DNA of 64,000 bases. It comes from Terriglobia bacterium. GTDB taxonomy: Bacteria; Acidobacteriota; Terriglobia; Bryobacterales; Bryobacteraceae. Location: positions 1 through 64,000 of the forward strand of contig JAIQFS010000018.1 of NCBI GenBank assembly GCA_020073145.1, read 5' to 3'. The position numbers and the translations under genes were made by a program. Every line of letters begins with the position of its first letter. The stretch's first letter is position 1. The notes beneath the pieces were generated by a model. It was not told the DNA's origin. It did no database searches and saw only the letters and a program-made list of their open reading frames with translations. Below, piece by piece: positions 49,908-59,352 of this stretch.

Positions 49908-49976
49908 CGAATAGTACTCCTATCCCTCAAAACTAGGCCTGACCATCCTTGAGCCGGTTCTCCTTATTCAGTACTC
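49908..49976 (+). promoter_or_regulatory. Second copy of the CGAATAGTAC / CAGTACT elements
   Basis: CGAATAGTAC at 49908 and TCAGTACTCTTTC at 49968 repeat, in the same order, words found at 35690 and 35742 (CCAGTACTGCTCTTTC). Start-to-start spacing is 61 here and 53 there. They lie in the gap before the WecG-like gene and mark a likely second promoter under shared control. Confidence 0.45.
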
Positions 49977-50014
49977 TTTCCATAGGCCACATTCATTAAA
50001 TAAGCGCTGAAGTT

Positions 50015-50851
50015 ATGGGAATTTACAGAAAATTTCCCACGATTTTCGGAAATCAAGCATGGGACTTGGAAGGCGAAGCTTTGTATAACCAGCCAGCACC
50101 GCCACTCCGGAGCCGTTACATCCTCAACATGAGGGTGGACGCCTCCAACTATGCCGACTCCGTCAGCCGGGTCCTGGGATGGGCCAGCCGCGGCGAGAGC
50201 CGCTACGTCTGCTGCGCCAACGTCCATTCGGTCATGGAGTCGTTTGACGATCCCCAGTTCCGAAGCTGCATCAATGGCGCCGACCTGGTCACCTCCGACG
50301 GGATGCCTCTGGTTTGGGCGCTGCGCCGCCTGGGTGTTTCCGAAGCTGCCCGCGTTTACGGTCCGGACTTGGTGCCCGCCGTGCTCCGGGCCGCCGATCG
50401 CGAAGGCCTCCGGGTCGGTTTCTACGGCGGCACGCCCAACACCTTGAAGCTCTTATCGGAAAACACCGGTCGGGAGTACCCGGGCCTGGTCGGTTACGAG
50501 TTCTCGCCGCCCTTTCGCGACCTCAGCCCGGAAGAAGACCAGATGATCGTCGATCGGATCAACGCCTCCGGGGTCCAGATCTTGTTCATCGGTCTTGGTT
50601 GCCCCAAGCAGGAGAGGTGGATGGCCGAACACAAGCACCGCGTGCATGCGGTCATGCTGGGGGTCGGAGCGGCCTTCGATTTTCTGACCGGGGTCAAACC
50701 CCAAGCCCCGCATTGGCTGCAATCGGCGGGACTGGAATGGCTGTTCCGCTTTGCCGTGGAGCCCAAGCGTCTGTGGCGGCGCTATTTGAAACAAAATCCC
50801 AGGTTTGTGGCCCATTTCGCGGCTCAACTTCTGACATTGAAACAATCATAA
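50015..50851 (+). CDS. WecG/TagA/CpsF family glycosyltransferase (GT26)
   Basis: A 278-residue enzyme. YVCCANVHSVMESFDDPQFR and GADLVTSDGMPLVWALRRLG carry the family's conserved Asn, His and Asp; GFYGGTPNTLKLL, QILFIGLGCPKQERWMAEH and GVGAAFDFLTGVKPQAP follow. Members transfer ManNAc or ManNAcA to a polyprenyl-linked GlcNAc. The start at 50015 is weakly supported, with an ~25-residue N-terminal extension before the conserved part. It opens the second block, ahead of the initiating transferase gene. Confidence 0.88.
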   Translation: MGIYRKFPTIFGNQAWDLEGEALYNQPAPPLRSRYILNMRVDASNYADSVSRVLGWASRGESRYVCCANVHSVMESFDDPQFRSCINGADLVTSDGMPLVWALRRLGVSEAARVYGPDLVPAVLRAADREGLRVGFYGGTPNTLKLLSENTGREYPGLVGYEFSPPFRDLSPEEDQMIVDRINASGVQILFIGLGCPKQERWMAEHKHRVHAVMLGVGAAFDFLTGVKPQAPHWLQSAGLEWLFRFAVEPKRLWRRYLKQNPRFVAHFAAQLLTLKQS

Positions 50852-50906
50852 ATCGAATGATGAACGTGACCAATTTGAAAAACGCAGCCCATCGAGTATT
50901 TGTTTT

Positions 50907-52367
50907 ATGACGCCTGAAACGGTTGAATTTGCCCAAATTTCGGTTCTGGATGTCCCGAAGTCGGCATTCAAGGAGCGGAAGTGGGTCTCCTGGGCGTTGC
51001 TGATGGGCGACATCCTAGCCCTTCAGTTCGCTCTCCTGCTCGGCTGCTTTGCGCGCATCGCCATCAGCGGATGGTGGCCTATCCATCTCACTGCGTCCGA
51101 ATATCAGGGCCTGGCGCTGGGTCTCCTCTTCATTCCGGCGGGCTATCAAATGGCGGGGTTGTATCCCGGCTATGGCTTGGGTCCCGTCGACAAGCTTCGC
51201 GGGCGCCTCAAAGTCACGTTTGCGGTATTTGGCGGCTTGGTCATCTGGGATTACCTGGTTCAGCATGGAATCTTGTCACGCGGCATTTTGTTGGTCACCA
51301 TGGCCTTTGCCCTGGTGCTGCCGCCTCTCATGGAATCCGCACTGGTCATGCTGCTGGTCCGTCTCAAACACTGGGGTACGCCGGTCGTGGTTCTCGGCGC
51401 CACGCGCACCGGCGTCGATCTGGTGGAACGCCTGCGCCAGAAGAAATACATCGGTCTGATTCCCGTCGCGGTCCTGGACGACGACCATGCCGCTCCGGAT
51501 TACGAGCACCCGGACGTCCCGGTCATGGGCCCCCTCTCGATGGCCGGCTGGTTCCGCGACCGCGTGCACACCGCCGTGGTCGCCATGCCCCGCATGGGCC
51601 AGGCCCGCCTCGGACGCCTGCTCGAGGAATTGTCCTTCCCCCGGGTCATCGTGATCCCCGACTTTTCCGATTTGCAGAGCCAGTGGATCACCCCCCTCGA
51701 CATGGGCGGAACCCTGGGCCTCGAACTCAAGCGAAATCTTCTGCTCGGACGGAACTGGTTCATCAAACGCTTGCTCGACTACGTCCTCGTGGTGCCGCTG
51801 TTCTTATTCAGTCTGCCCCTGATTGGGCTGTTGGCGTTGTGGGTCAAGCGCGTCAGCCCCGGGTCGCCTTTCTATACTCAGGAGCGCGAGGGCTATGACG
51901 GCCGCAGCATTCGGATCTGGAAGCTCCGCACCATGTACCTCAACGCCGAGGAAGTGCTCGAACGTCACCTCGACGAATGCCCCGAAGCCCGCCAGGAGTG
52001 GAGCCGGTTCTTCAAATTGAAGAAGGATCCGCGAATCCTGCCCGGCGTCGGCCACATCCTGCGCAAAACCAGCTTGGATGAGTTGCCGCAACTCTGGAAC
52101 GTCTTGAAGGGCGAGATGAGCCTGGTGGGGCCGCGGCCCTTCCCCTCCTATCACCTCGAGAGCTTCGACGGAGAATTCCGCCGCCTCCGCCAGCGGGTGC
52201 TCCCCGGATTAACCGGGCTCTGGCAGGTTTCCGAACGCAGCAACGGCGACCTCGCCGTGCAGAGATCGTTGGACACGTACTACATCCGCAACTGGTCCAT
52301 CTGGCAGGACATTTATCTGTTGGTCGCCACCTTGCGGGCCGTTCTGTTGAGTAAAGGCGCCTACTAA
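50907..52367 (+). CDS. Initiating sugar transferase (WbaP/polyprenyl phosphoglycosyltransferase)
   Basis: A 486-residue protein. The N-terminal half has four or five membrane segments and a Rossmann-like domain ([21 protein letters not shown]). The C-terminal catalytic domain begins with the re-entrant helix ([19 protein letters not shown]) and has [41 protein letters not shown] and [15 protein letters not shown], the monotopic PGT signatures with the Asp-Glu pair. It loads the first sugar-1-phosphate onto undecaprenyl phosphate, so it starts the repeat unit. Confidence 0.92.
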   Translation: MTPETVEFAQISVLDVPKSAFKERKWVSWALLMGDILALQFALLLGCFARIAISGWWPIHLTASEYQGLALGLLFIPAGYQMAGLYPGYGLGPVDKLRGRLKVTFAVFGGLVIWDYLVQHGILSRGILLVTMAFALVLPPLMESALVMLLVRLKHWGTPVVVLGATRTGVDLVERLRQKKYIGLIPVAVLDDDHAAPDYEHPDVPVMGPLSMAGWFRDRVHTAVVAMPRMGQARLGRLLEELSFPRVIVIPDFSDLQSQWITPLDMGGTLGLELKRNLLLGRNWFIKRLLDYVLVVPLFLFSLPLIGLLALWVKRVSPGSPFYTQEREGYDGRSIRIWKLRTMYLNAEEVLERHLDECPEARQEWSRFFKLKKDPRILPGVGHILRKTSLDELPQLWNVLKGEMSLVGPRPFPSYHLESFDGEFRRLRQRVLPGLTGLWQVSERSNGDLAVQRSLDTYYIRNWSIWQDIYLLVATLRAVLLSKGAY

Positions 52368-52410
52368 GCCGGCTGCTCCGCCGCCGACAATTCCACCAAA
52401 AAGGAAACTC

Positions 52411-53439
52411 ATGAAGCGCGCATTGATCACCGGTATCACGGGTCAGGACGGCTCCTACCTGGCCGAGTTTCTGATGCAAAAAGGCTACGAGGTGCACGGC
52501 ATCAAGCGCCGCTCCTCTTCCTTCAACACCGACCGCGTCAACTCCATCTACGAAGACCGGCACGAGTCCGACGCCCGATTCTTTCTCCACTACGGGGATT
52601 TGACCGATGGCAGCTCGCTGACCCGCCTCCTCACCAGGATTCAGCCCGACGAAGTCTATAACCTCGGCGCCCAGAGCCACGTCCGCGTCAGTTTCGACGT
52701 CCCGGAATACACCGCGGATTCCGTCGCGATGGGCACCCTGCGCCTGCTCGAATCCATTCATCAGGCCGGCTTGCCCTGCCGCTTCTATCAAGCCTCCTCC
52801 AGCGAAATGTACGGCTCCACACCGCCTCCCCAAAACGAACTGACGGCATTCCACCCCCGCAGCCCGTATGCCTGCGCCAAGGTCTTCGGTCACCAGCTCG
52901 CCGTCAACTACCGGGAGAGTTACGGCCTCCACGCCTCCTGCGGCATCCTCTTCAACCATGAATCCCCCCGCCGCGGCGAGACCTTCGTCACCCGCAAGAT
53001 CACCCGCGCCGCCGCGCGCATCAAGCTCGGCCTCCAGGACAAGCTGTACCTGGGCAACCTCGACGCCAAGCGCGATTGGGGCTTTGCCGGCGACTACGTC
53101 CGAGCCATGTGGATGATGCTCCAGCAGGACACTCCCGACGATTACGTCATCGGCACCGGCGAATCGCATTCCGTCCGCGAGTTCGTTGAGCTCACCTTCA
53201 GCTACCTCGATCTCGACTGGCGTCGGTACGTCGCCATCGATCCACGCTATTTCCGCCCGGCGGAAGTGGACCACCTCCACGGAGATCCTTCCAAGGCCCG
53301 CCGCGTGCTGGGCTGGACCCCGGAAGTCTCGTTCGCCGAGCTCGTTGTCATGATGATCGAATCCGACCTCGCCGAGCTGAACCGCACGCTGAAAGGCGGC
53401 CCCGAAGCCATGCGCGCCGCCGTCGGAGTCGGAGACTAA
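52411..53439 (+). CDS. gmd: GDP-mannose 4,6-dehydratase
   Basis: A 342-residue SDR-type enzyme making GDP-4-keto-6-deoxymannose. [20 protein letters not shown] is the NADP-binding motif, with [11 protein letters not shown] after it. [15 protein letters not shown] carries the catalytic Ser/Glu and [11 protein letters not shown] the Tyr-x3-Lys. [16 protein letters not shown] is diagnostic for GMD. AAAAGGAA precedes the ATG. It feeds the next gene product. Confidence 0.96.
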   Translation: MKRALITGITGQDGSYLAEFLMQKGYEVHGIKRRSSSFNTDRVNSIYEDRHESDARFFLHYGDLTDGSSLTRLLTRIQPDEVYNLGAQSHVRVSFDVPEYTADSVAMGTLRLLESIHQAGLPCRFYQASSSEMYGSTPPPQNELTAFHPRSPYACAKVFGHQLAVNYRESYGLHASCGILFNHESPRRGETFVTRKITRAAARIKLGLQDKLYLGNLDAKRDWGFAGDYVRAMWMMLQQDTPDDYVIGTGESHSVREFVELTFSYLDLDWRRYVAIDPRYFRPAEVDHLHGDPSKARRVLGWTPEVSFAELVVMMIESDLAELNRTLKGGPEAMRAAVGVGD

Positions 53440-53441
53440 CC

Positions 53442-54410
53442 ATGCAGCTCCACGGAAAACGAATTCTCGTTACCGGCGCCGGCGGCTTCCTCGGCAGCCA
53501 CCTGCTCGATTCGCTCCGCGCCGCCGGCTGTGACCAGATTTGCGCGCCGCGCCGCCGCGAGTGCGACCTCACCCAGGCCGCTGATGTCGAACGCATTTTC
53601 TCGGTCTTCCGTCCCGAGGTGGTCATTCATGCCGCCGCCGTGGTCGGAGGGATCGGCGCCAACCGCGCCCAGCCCGGCCGCTTCTTCTATGAGAATGCCA
53701 TCATGGGCATTCAGCTCATCGAGGCCGCCCGCCGCTACGACGTCGAAAAGACCGTCGTCCTCGGAACCATTTGTGCCTATCCCAAGTTCACCCCAGTGCC
53801 GTTCCGCGAGGAAGATCTCTGGATCGGTTATCCCGAAGAGACCAACGCGCCCTACGGCATCGCCAAGAAGGCGTTGCTCGTGCAGTGCCAGACCTATCGC
53901 GAGCAGTACGGCATGAACGCCATCTTTCTGCTGCCCGTCAACCTCTACGGCCCGCGCGACAACTTCGACCTGAACACTTCCCACGTCATCCCCGCCCTCA
54001 TCCGCAAATTCGTCGAGGCCCGCGAGGCCGGGCGCCGGGAAGTCGAACTCTGGGGCGATGGCTCTCCCACCCGCGAGTTCCTCTACGTGAAGGATGCCGC
54101 CCAGGCGATTGTCGCCGCCACCCAGTCCTTCGATGGCTCCGAACCCGTCAACATCGGCAGCGGCCACGAAATCTCCATTTTCGCTCTGGCCCAGAAGGTC
54201 GCCGTGCTGACCGGCTTCCAGGGCCGCTTCCTCTGGAACGCTTCGCAGCCCAATGGCCAGCCGCGCCGCTGCCTCGACACCACCCGCGCCGAGCGCGAAT
54301 TCGGCTTCCGCTCTTCCACCTCCCTCGACCAGGGCTTGCGCCAGACCATCGACTGGTACGAGAACCATATCGCCGCGGGCCTCGCGCAGAGCTATTTGGC
54401 CTTGGCGTAG
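53442..54410 (+). CDS. fcl: GDP-L-fucose synthase
   Basis: A 322-residue epimerase/reductase that converts GDP-4-keto-6-deoxymannose to GDP-L-fucose. [19 protein letters not shown] binds NADP(H); [21 protein letters not shown] is diagnostic for the family; [17 protein letters not shown] and [17 protein letters not shown] hold the Ser and Tyr-x3-Lys. [20 protein letters not shown] is also conserved. It starts two bases after gmd, so fucose (or a derivative) is likely a sugar of this polymer. Confidence 0.94.
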   Translation: MQLHGKRILVTGAGGFLGSHLLDSLRAAGCDQICAPRRRECDLTQAADVERIFSVFRPEVVIHAAAVVGGIGANRAQPGRFFYENAIMGIQLIEAARRYDVEKTVVLGTICAYPKFTPVPFREEDLWIGYPEETNAPYGIAKKALLVQCQTYREQYGMNAIFLLPVNLYGPRDNFDLNTSHVIPALIRKFVEAREAGRREVELWGDGSPTREFLYVKDAAQAIVAATQSFDGSEPVNIGSGHEISIFALAQKVAVLTGFQGRFLWNASQPNGQPRRCLDTTRAEREFGFRSSTSLDQGLRQTIDWYENHIAAGLAQSYLALA

Positions 54411-54490
54411 AGCGGCCGCATCGCTCTGCATGTTCCCGCGAATTTCCAGTGAACCCGCTTTCGTCCGGCTCAGTCCACAACCAAACCCCT

Positions 54491-55426
54491 ATGCCTGAAA
54501 CCAAAACCCGCTCCCGCCTATCGGTTCGCCGCGCTTTGGAGTCCGACAACCCGATCTCTCGCACGGTCCTGATGGCCTACCGGGCCAAGGTGGCATTGGG
54601 ATACTGCACCCCTAAGCTGGCCGCCATTCCGTCATGGCTCCTGCACTCCCGCGAGTTCACCAACTTCACCTACGATCTGACCGAACGCAATCTGTCTTAC
54701 CTGGCGAGCACTCTCTCCCTGGTCACCGGGCAGCCGGTTGAGGACATCGCCGGTTTCTTGCGCGAACCGGCGCACGACCGCCAGCTTCAGGCGCATGTTC
54801 GCTCCACCGTCAACGCGTCGCGCCTCCGGTCCGTATCCGATTCATCGCCTCGTTTTGGCAGGCGTCTGGGCTGGTATGCCCTGGCCCGCGCCTTGAAACC
54901 CTCGGTCCTTGTGGAGACCGGCGTGGATAAAGGCCTCGGGTCCGTTCTTTTGTGCTCCGCGCTCCTGCGCAACGCGGAAGAAGGACATCCTGGCCTCTAT
55001 TACGGGACCGACATCAATCCCAAGGCCGGCTACCTGCTACACGGAGCCTACGCCCGCGTCGGCAAGGTCCTCTGCGGCGATTCCATCGCCTCCTTGAAAG
55101 CCTTGGACCACAAGATCGATCTGTTCGTGAACGACAGCGATCACTCCGCCGAGTACGAACTGGCCGAATACCGCACCATCGCGGTGAAACTGTCCGAGCG
55201 CGCCGTCATCCTGGGCGACAACTCGCACTGCTCCGACTCCCTTTGGACGTTCTCGCGCGAGTCGAATCGCGAGTTTATATTCTTCGCCGAGGAACCCGCC
55301 GCTCATTGGTATCCTGGCGGCGGAATCGGAATCTCGCTCCGCCGCAAGCAGGCCGCCACACAAGGCCTCACCCTCGCCGCCGCGGCCGCTGGGGCCGTGG
55401 CCGGCCGATCGCTCTTCCGGCACTAA
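54491..55426 (+). CDS. Class I SAM-dependent methyltransferase (Methyltransf_24-like)
   Basis: A 311-residue protein starting at 54491; the frame open far upstream lies inside fcl. SVLVETGVDKGLGSVLLCSALL (SAM motif) follows a helical N-terminal region, then YYGTDINPKAGYLLHG and DLFVNDSDHSAEYELAEY (acidic post-motif). This arrangement is seen in sugar O-methyltransferases of glycan clusters. The last ~20 residues are an Ala/Gly-rich hydrophobic helix that may tether it to the membrane. Confidence 0.7.
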   Translation: MPETKTRSRLSVRRALESDNPISRTVLMAYRAKVALGYCTPKLAAIPSWLLHSREFTNFTYDLTERNLSYLASTLSLVTGQPVEDIAGFLREPAHDRQLQAHVRSTVNASRLRSVSDSSPRFGRRLGWYALARALKPSVLVETGVDKGLGSVLLCSALLRNAEEGHPGLYYGTDINPKAGYLLHGAYARVGKVLCGDSIASLKALDHKIDLFVNDSDHSAEYELAEYRTIAVKLSERAVILGDNSHCSDSLWTFSRESNREFIFFAEEPAAHWYPGGGIGISLRRKQAATQGLTLAAAAAGAVAGRSLFRH

Positions 55427-55460
55427 ATCCCTGCCGGAGCTGTGACTCCGCTCGCACAAG

Positions 55461-56594
55461 ATGAGACTCCTCGTCCTCTACCAGGCCCGCGACGCTGCCA
55501 AAGACCACCCCGGCTACTTCGCCGGCTTTGAGCGCCTCGTCGCCGAAGGGGTCCTTAGCTCCCATACCGCGATCCCCTACTACGGCGTCGCCGAAGCGCG
55601 CGGCTGGGATGCTCTGTGGAGCGAGGCCTACCAGGCGGCCCGCCAGATTGAGGCTGACGCCATATTCCTCCAGTTCTTTCATGGACCGATTCCCGATCCC
55701 GCCGAAGGCATCCAGCGCCTCCAGCGTCTGCCGGGCAAGCCGCTCGTCTTTACCAGCTTGGGCGATCCCTTCGGCCGCTGGACCAAGCGAGTCGGGCCCT
55801 GTTTTGAGGCCGCTAGTTCTCTAGCCGCCGTCACCTTCCTGACCGGAATGGGCTATCTCGCCCGACAGCTCGAGCGGCGCGGCAGCAAGAATCTGGTGCT
55901 CATGCCGCACGGGTGTTGCCAGGTGCGATTCGGCGCCCAAACCGAACCGGTCGCCTCTCATCCGGACTTCGATGCCGTGTTTGTGGGAAGTCGCCTCCGC
56001 TCCCGGAACCCCTCCAGCCACTTCTTCTGGGTTGCGAGGCACCGCGCCGAATTTGTCGCCGCCTTTACCAAGCGCTATGGCCGCCGCTTCGGCCTGTTCG
56101 GCAACGGATGGTCCGGAAACGCGAGCTGGCAGGGCCCGGTGCCCTTTCTCGAGCAGGAGGCCACCTATCGGCGATCCGCCGTGGTCCTGGGCGGCATGCC
56201 AAACGCCACCCACGACTACTACCTGTCGGATCGCCCCTTCATCGCGGCGGCGTCCGGCGTGCCTCTCGTGGATCGCTGGGTTCGCGGAGTGGATCGCATC
56301 CTGACCCACGAACGCGATTGGTGGCTCGCGCCCGACATCGACGGCATGATCCGCTGCTGCGACCGCCTGCTGGAGATGCCTCAATCGGACCGGTTAGCCG
56401 TGGCTGCGCAAACCAGAGAGCGCATCCTGGCCTCCCATACCCAATACCACCGCTGCCGCGAGATGGTGGAGATTGTCAGCAACCTCCGACAGAAGCGCCA
56501 GCGCGGCGAGCGCGCCCAAGCGCCTGCACTGAGCTTCCTGTCACCTGGCCCCGCTTTCGCAGTGCCGCCCGCTATTGTCAATTGGCAGGGGTGA
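55461..56594 (+). CDS. Glycosyltransferase, CgeB/Glyco_trans_1_2-like
   Basis: A 377-residue GT-B-like protein. RLLVLYQARDAAKDHPGYF is the N-terminal strand, AIFLQFFHGPIPDPAEGI the acceptor-domain helix, and DAVFVGSRLRSRNPSSHFF with FGLFGNGWSGNASW starts the donor domain. NATHDYYLSDRPFIAAASGVP matches the end of the Glyco_trans_1_2 module. It is the last gene of the second block. Confidence 0.75.
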   Translation: MRLLVLYQARDAAKDHPGYFAGFERLVAEGVLSSHTAIPYYGVAEARGWDALWSEAYQAARQIEADAIFLQFFHGPIPDPAEGIQRLQRLPGKPLVFTSLGDPFGRWTKRVGPCFEAASSLAAVTFLTGMGYLARQLERRGSKNLVLMPHGCCQVRFGAQTEPVASHPDFDAVFVGSRLRSRNPSSHFFWVARHRAEFVAAFTKRYGRRFGLFGNGWSGNASWQGPVPFLEQEATYRRSAVVLGGMPNATHDYYLSDRPFIAAASGVPLVDRWVRGVDRILTHERDWWLAPDIDGMIRCCDRLLEMPQSDRLAVAAQTRERILASHTQYHRCREMVEIVSNLRQKRQRGERAQAPALSFLSPGPAFAVPPAIVNWQG

Positions 56595-56724
56595 ATTTCC
56601 TCAGCCCGCACGCTCCGCTACTCCTCGTCCCAACATCGGAAGCAGGCGGTCTCTCGCACCGGCTTCCCGCAAAGCTCCCATCAGCCTCTTCCCTTTCCGC
56701 ACGGAGTGTCAGCATTACCAGAAA

Positions 56725-58509
56725 TCAAAAGGGGCAATTCCACGTGCCCGCCGCAGTGCGAAATGCGAAGGCCCCGCTACCGCCGCCGGCGCATGGAGTA
56801 GCCACTCTGCAATCGATGCACCATACCTGCGTGCCGGGGCTGGGCGTCGAGAGATCGGCAAAGGCCGATCCCGCGGACCGGAAGAACCCTGCGACAACCG
56901 ACCCGATACGAGTGCTCCCTCCCAATCCGCCGGCTGGATTCAGTACCACGTTCGCTTTCCCGGAAGAATCATAGCCGGCGAGGATGAGCGCGTACACCGG
57001 ATTGCCGGCGTTCTGAAACCACCATTTGCCGTTGTTCGAGGCGGAGTTGCCCGCGAAGATGGTCGCCTGGACGGCGTTCAATGTGGTTTTGTCTCCTGTG
57101 ACCGTCGCGGAGTTCCAGGTGGGGTTCAAGGTGTTGACGCCATTCGGAATGTGCAAGGTGTTGTCGAGCTGGGCAAAGTATTTATAAGTGCCATTGCTGC
57201 AGCCGAGCCAGTTGTTGAGCGACGTGTCGTACCAGAATGGGCCGCTAGAGCAGTTGGAGGGAATCGATGCCGTCGCGCCTGTACTCGGAAACGGCGCGGT
57301 GTAGGAGAAATCGTTGCTAAGATACGTGCCGGACGCGAACTGGAACATCGGAATCGAGGAGTTGTACCCGTCGTCGACCACGACGTTGGTTGCTGTCAAC
57401 GCCGCCCCGCCGTTGCCGTAGATTTCGCAGTCGCGGCGATCGCCCACCACCTGGACCCCGTCCACCTTGATGAATCTGCCGCTGTCCAGTTCGACGAAGG
57501 AGTGAACGCTGCCGTCCTTGGGCGCGATCCCCGCCGATCCGAGCACGAGAAAACTGCTCTGGATGTTGATGTTCCTCGGGTAGGAACTGTCGCCGATATT
57601 TTCTCGGACCAGGATCCGCCGGTATTCCTGCCACCCGTTGATCCCGCCATAGCCCGCGCCGGTTTCAAACCAGTTGTTCTTCACGGTCACGTTGGTGTCG
57701 ACGTCGAAGCTCGAAATGCCGCTCGGGCTCCAGCCGAACCGCGTGGGCTGCTCTCGTTCAAAGGTAATATCGGCCGTCATCGAATCGACGAACGCTGACT
57801 CACTCAGGGTTCCCTGGCCGCAGCCGTCGCAGACGAAGGCTTCGCCGTTGGTGTGGCCTTCGACTGCGCTGATGGAGAATTGCTGCGAGCTCGGGCCCAT
57901 GTAGAGGCCGACATCGTTGGACGCCAGCCAGATATTCTTGAAACGGTCCAAGTCGCTGCCATAAGGCGCGGCAAACCCATACTTCAGGCCCACAAATTGC
58001 ACGTCGTCCATCACCACTCGGCCGGATCCGTTCGTCTGGATGCCCGTCGTGACGCGCGATGCGGTGAACGATACATTGGTTTGCGTGGAATTCTCGAGGG
58101 TGAGATTCTTTGCCGTCAGCCCGTCTGCCGTGCCCGTCCACGGCGGGCTCTGCGTGGTCGAGAAAGTTCCCAGGTTGAAGATCGGGCCTGAGATCGCAGC
58201 GTCGATGAACGTATTCCATGGAGTCGTGCCTTCCAGACAAACGCCGCGCTCCGAAATCTGAATGGTCGCAGTGACTTTGTAGATACCGGCTGGAAAGATC
58301 ACGCACGGGTGCTCCTGGCCGGCAACAGACGCCTTGATCGCCCTTTCAATCGCCGCAGTATCGTTCGTCGATCCGTCGCCCTTCGCGCCGAAATCCTTGA
58401 CCGAGATCGTGAACCCCGGGTTCGCCTTGCGGTCATCGTCGGCGCGGGCCGCCGCAGGCGTAAAAAGAAGACTCAACGTCACGGCCAGGACAACACCGGC
58501 CCGCGCCAT
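56725..58509 (-). CDS. Secreted pectate-lyase-like right-handed beta-helix protein
   Basis: A 594-residue exported protein. The start at 58509 opens a clear signal peptide (MARAGVVLAVTLSLLFTPAA); in-frame ATGs at 58572 and 58620 would bury it. VKDFGAKGDGSTNDTAAIERAI followed by CVIFPAGIYKVTATIQI is the opening of Pectate_lyase_3/GH28-related parallel beta-helices and of phage tail-spike-like depolymerases. Later rungs (TAKNLTLENSTQTNVSFTAS, TNVTVKNNWFETG) continue the helix. The C-terminal ~150 residues resemble a trimerisation/tail domain ending near GTQVWCIDCRVATPC. It faces the exopolysaccharide locus and could cut its polymer. Confidence 0.7.
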   Translation of the reverse strand: MARAGVVLAVTLSLLFTPAAARADDDRKANPGFTISVKDFGAKGDGSTNDTAAIERAIKASVAGQEHPCVIFPAGIYKVTATIQISERGVCLEGTTPWNTFIDAAISGPIFNLGTFSTTQSPPWTGTADGLTAKNLTLENSTQTNVSFTASRVTTGIQTNGSGRVVMDDVQFVGLKYGFAAPYGSDLDRFKNIWLASNDVGLYMGPSSQQFSISAVEGHTNGEAFVCDGCGQGTLSESAFVDSMTADITFEREQPTRFGWSPSGISSFDVDTNVTVKNNWFETGAGYGGINGWQEYRRILVRENIGDSSYPRNINIQSSFLVLGSAGIAPKDGSVHSFVELDSGRFIKVDGVQVVGDRRDCEIYGNGGAALTATNVVVDDGYNSSIPMFQFASGTYLSNDFSYTAPFPSTGATASIPSNCSSGPFWYDTSLNNWLGCSNGTYKYFAQLDNTLHIPNGVNTLNPTWNSATVTGDKTTLNAVQATIFAGNSASNNGKWWFQNAGNPVYALILAGYDSSGKANVVLNPAGGLGGSTRIGSVVAGFFRSAGSAFADLSTPSPGTQVWCIDCRVATPCAGGGSGAFAFRTAAGTWNCPF

Positions 58510-58620
58510 CGTGAACTGGCCGCGCCAAAGCCCTGGCCTTCCTCCGCAACACTGGCGATTTCGCTCGAGCATCCCCCAGGAAGCGATGCGCCATCGTGGA
58601 AACGGGACTGTGGTCGACAT

Positions 58621-58941
58621 TCTGTCGATAGTGGCATTGCTGCCCCACAGAAGTGAATAGAGCAGCCGTACCGAGCTTCACGGAACTTTCGATTCAGCAA
58701 TGGGGAACTGTTGAGCCAGAACGGATGGGCTACTCCGATCGGAAGGATCAGCGATCGAACTTCTCTGGAGCGCGTTGCGATCCGGCGCTCGTCTCAGCAG
58801 GCGCGCGATCGCTCTGATGCTGTGACCCTGCCGCGTATCGATCTTCGACACAACGACCCTGGCTTCGGCATCGATTCCCTCAGAAAAGCCGCCGGCGTGT
58901 CACTCGTCCGGACGTACCGGTACCCGCCCTTCCGCCCCGCT
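58621..58941. other. Intergenic region with a possible transposase scrap
   Basis: About 320 bases upstream of the beta-helix gene. On the minus strand ~58740-58860 one frame reads GHSIRAIARLLRRAPDRNAL, which recalls a transposase helix-turn-helix, but it is too short and unsupported to call. No other gene, RNA or promoter is clear. Confidence 0.3.
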
Positions 58942-59250
58942 TCACGCCCCGGCTGCCTGGGAATCCTCTTCCTGATACGGGAAGCGATTGATCTCCCGGA
59001 CGCACTCCTGCAGCGCTCCTAGCAGCGTCTTTCCCCATCCGCACGGTGTGTACGCCGCCACCCCCTGGTTGGTTTGTTTGTCCGCCTGGGCAAAAAACAC
59101 CAGCGCCCCGTCCTTGGGCGTCGCATACTCCTTCACCGTAATCCGGAACTCCACTTCCCCGCCCGCCTGCGTCTTCTTCATCATCGAAAACCAGTGCAGC
59201 CGGGCCAGTTCTTCCGACGGATGGCCTTGCGCATATCCCCAGTCGTTCAT
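58942..59250 (-). CDS. Hypothetical protein with a WGYAQGHPSEELARLHWF motif
   Basis: A 102-residue protein starting at 59250, with GAGAGAGGGATCG upstream; a longer frame from 59337 adds 29 arginine-rich residues. It is soluble and beta-rich (EVEFRITVKEYATPKDGALVFFAQ). The last part is helical (GKTLLGALQECVREINRFPY). No family is recognised. Confidence 0.5.
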   Translation of the reverse strand: MNDWGYAQGHPSEELARLHWFSMMKKTQAGGEVEFRITVKEYATPKDGALVFFAQADKQTNQGVAAYTPCGWGKTLLGALQECVREINRFPYQEEDSQAAGA

Positions 59251-59352
59251 CGATCCCTCTCTTCGCGATTCGCACGCCTGCAGCAGTGTCCCACTCCGAA
59301 TTCGGCCCCGAAGGAGTGCCGCCGGGCGCTGTCCCAACGGATTGCCGGGTTC

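Noticed and set aside
53771-54490. Long 5' extension of the methyltransferase frame inside fcl
   Set aside because: The extension is Arg/His-rich shadow sequence of fcl; the methyltransferase starts at 54491.
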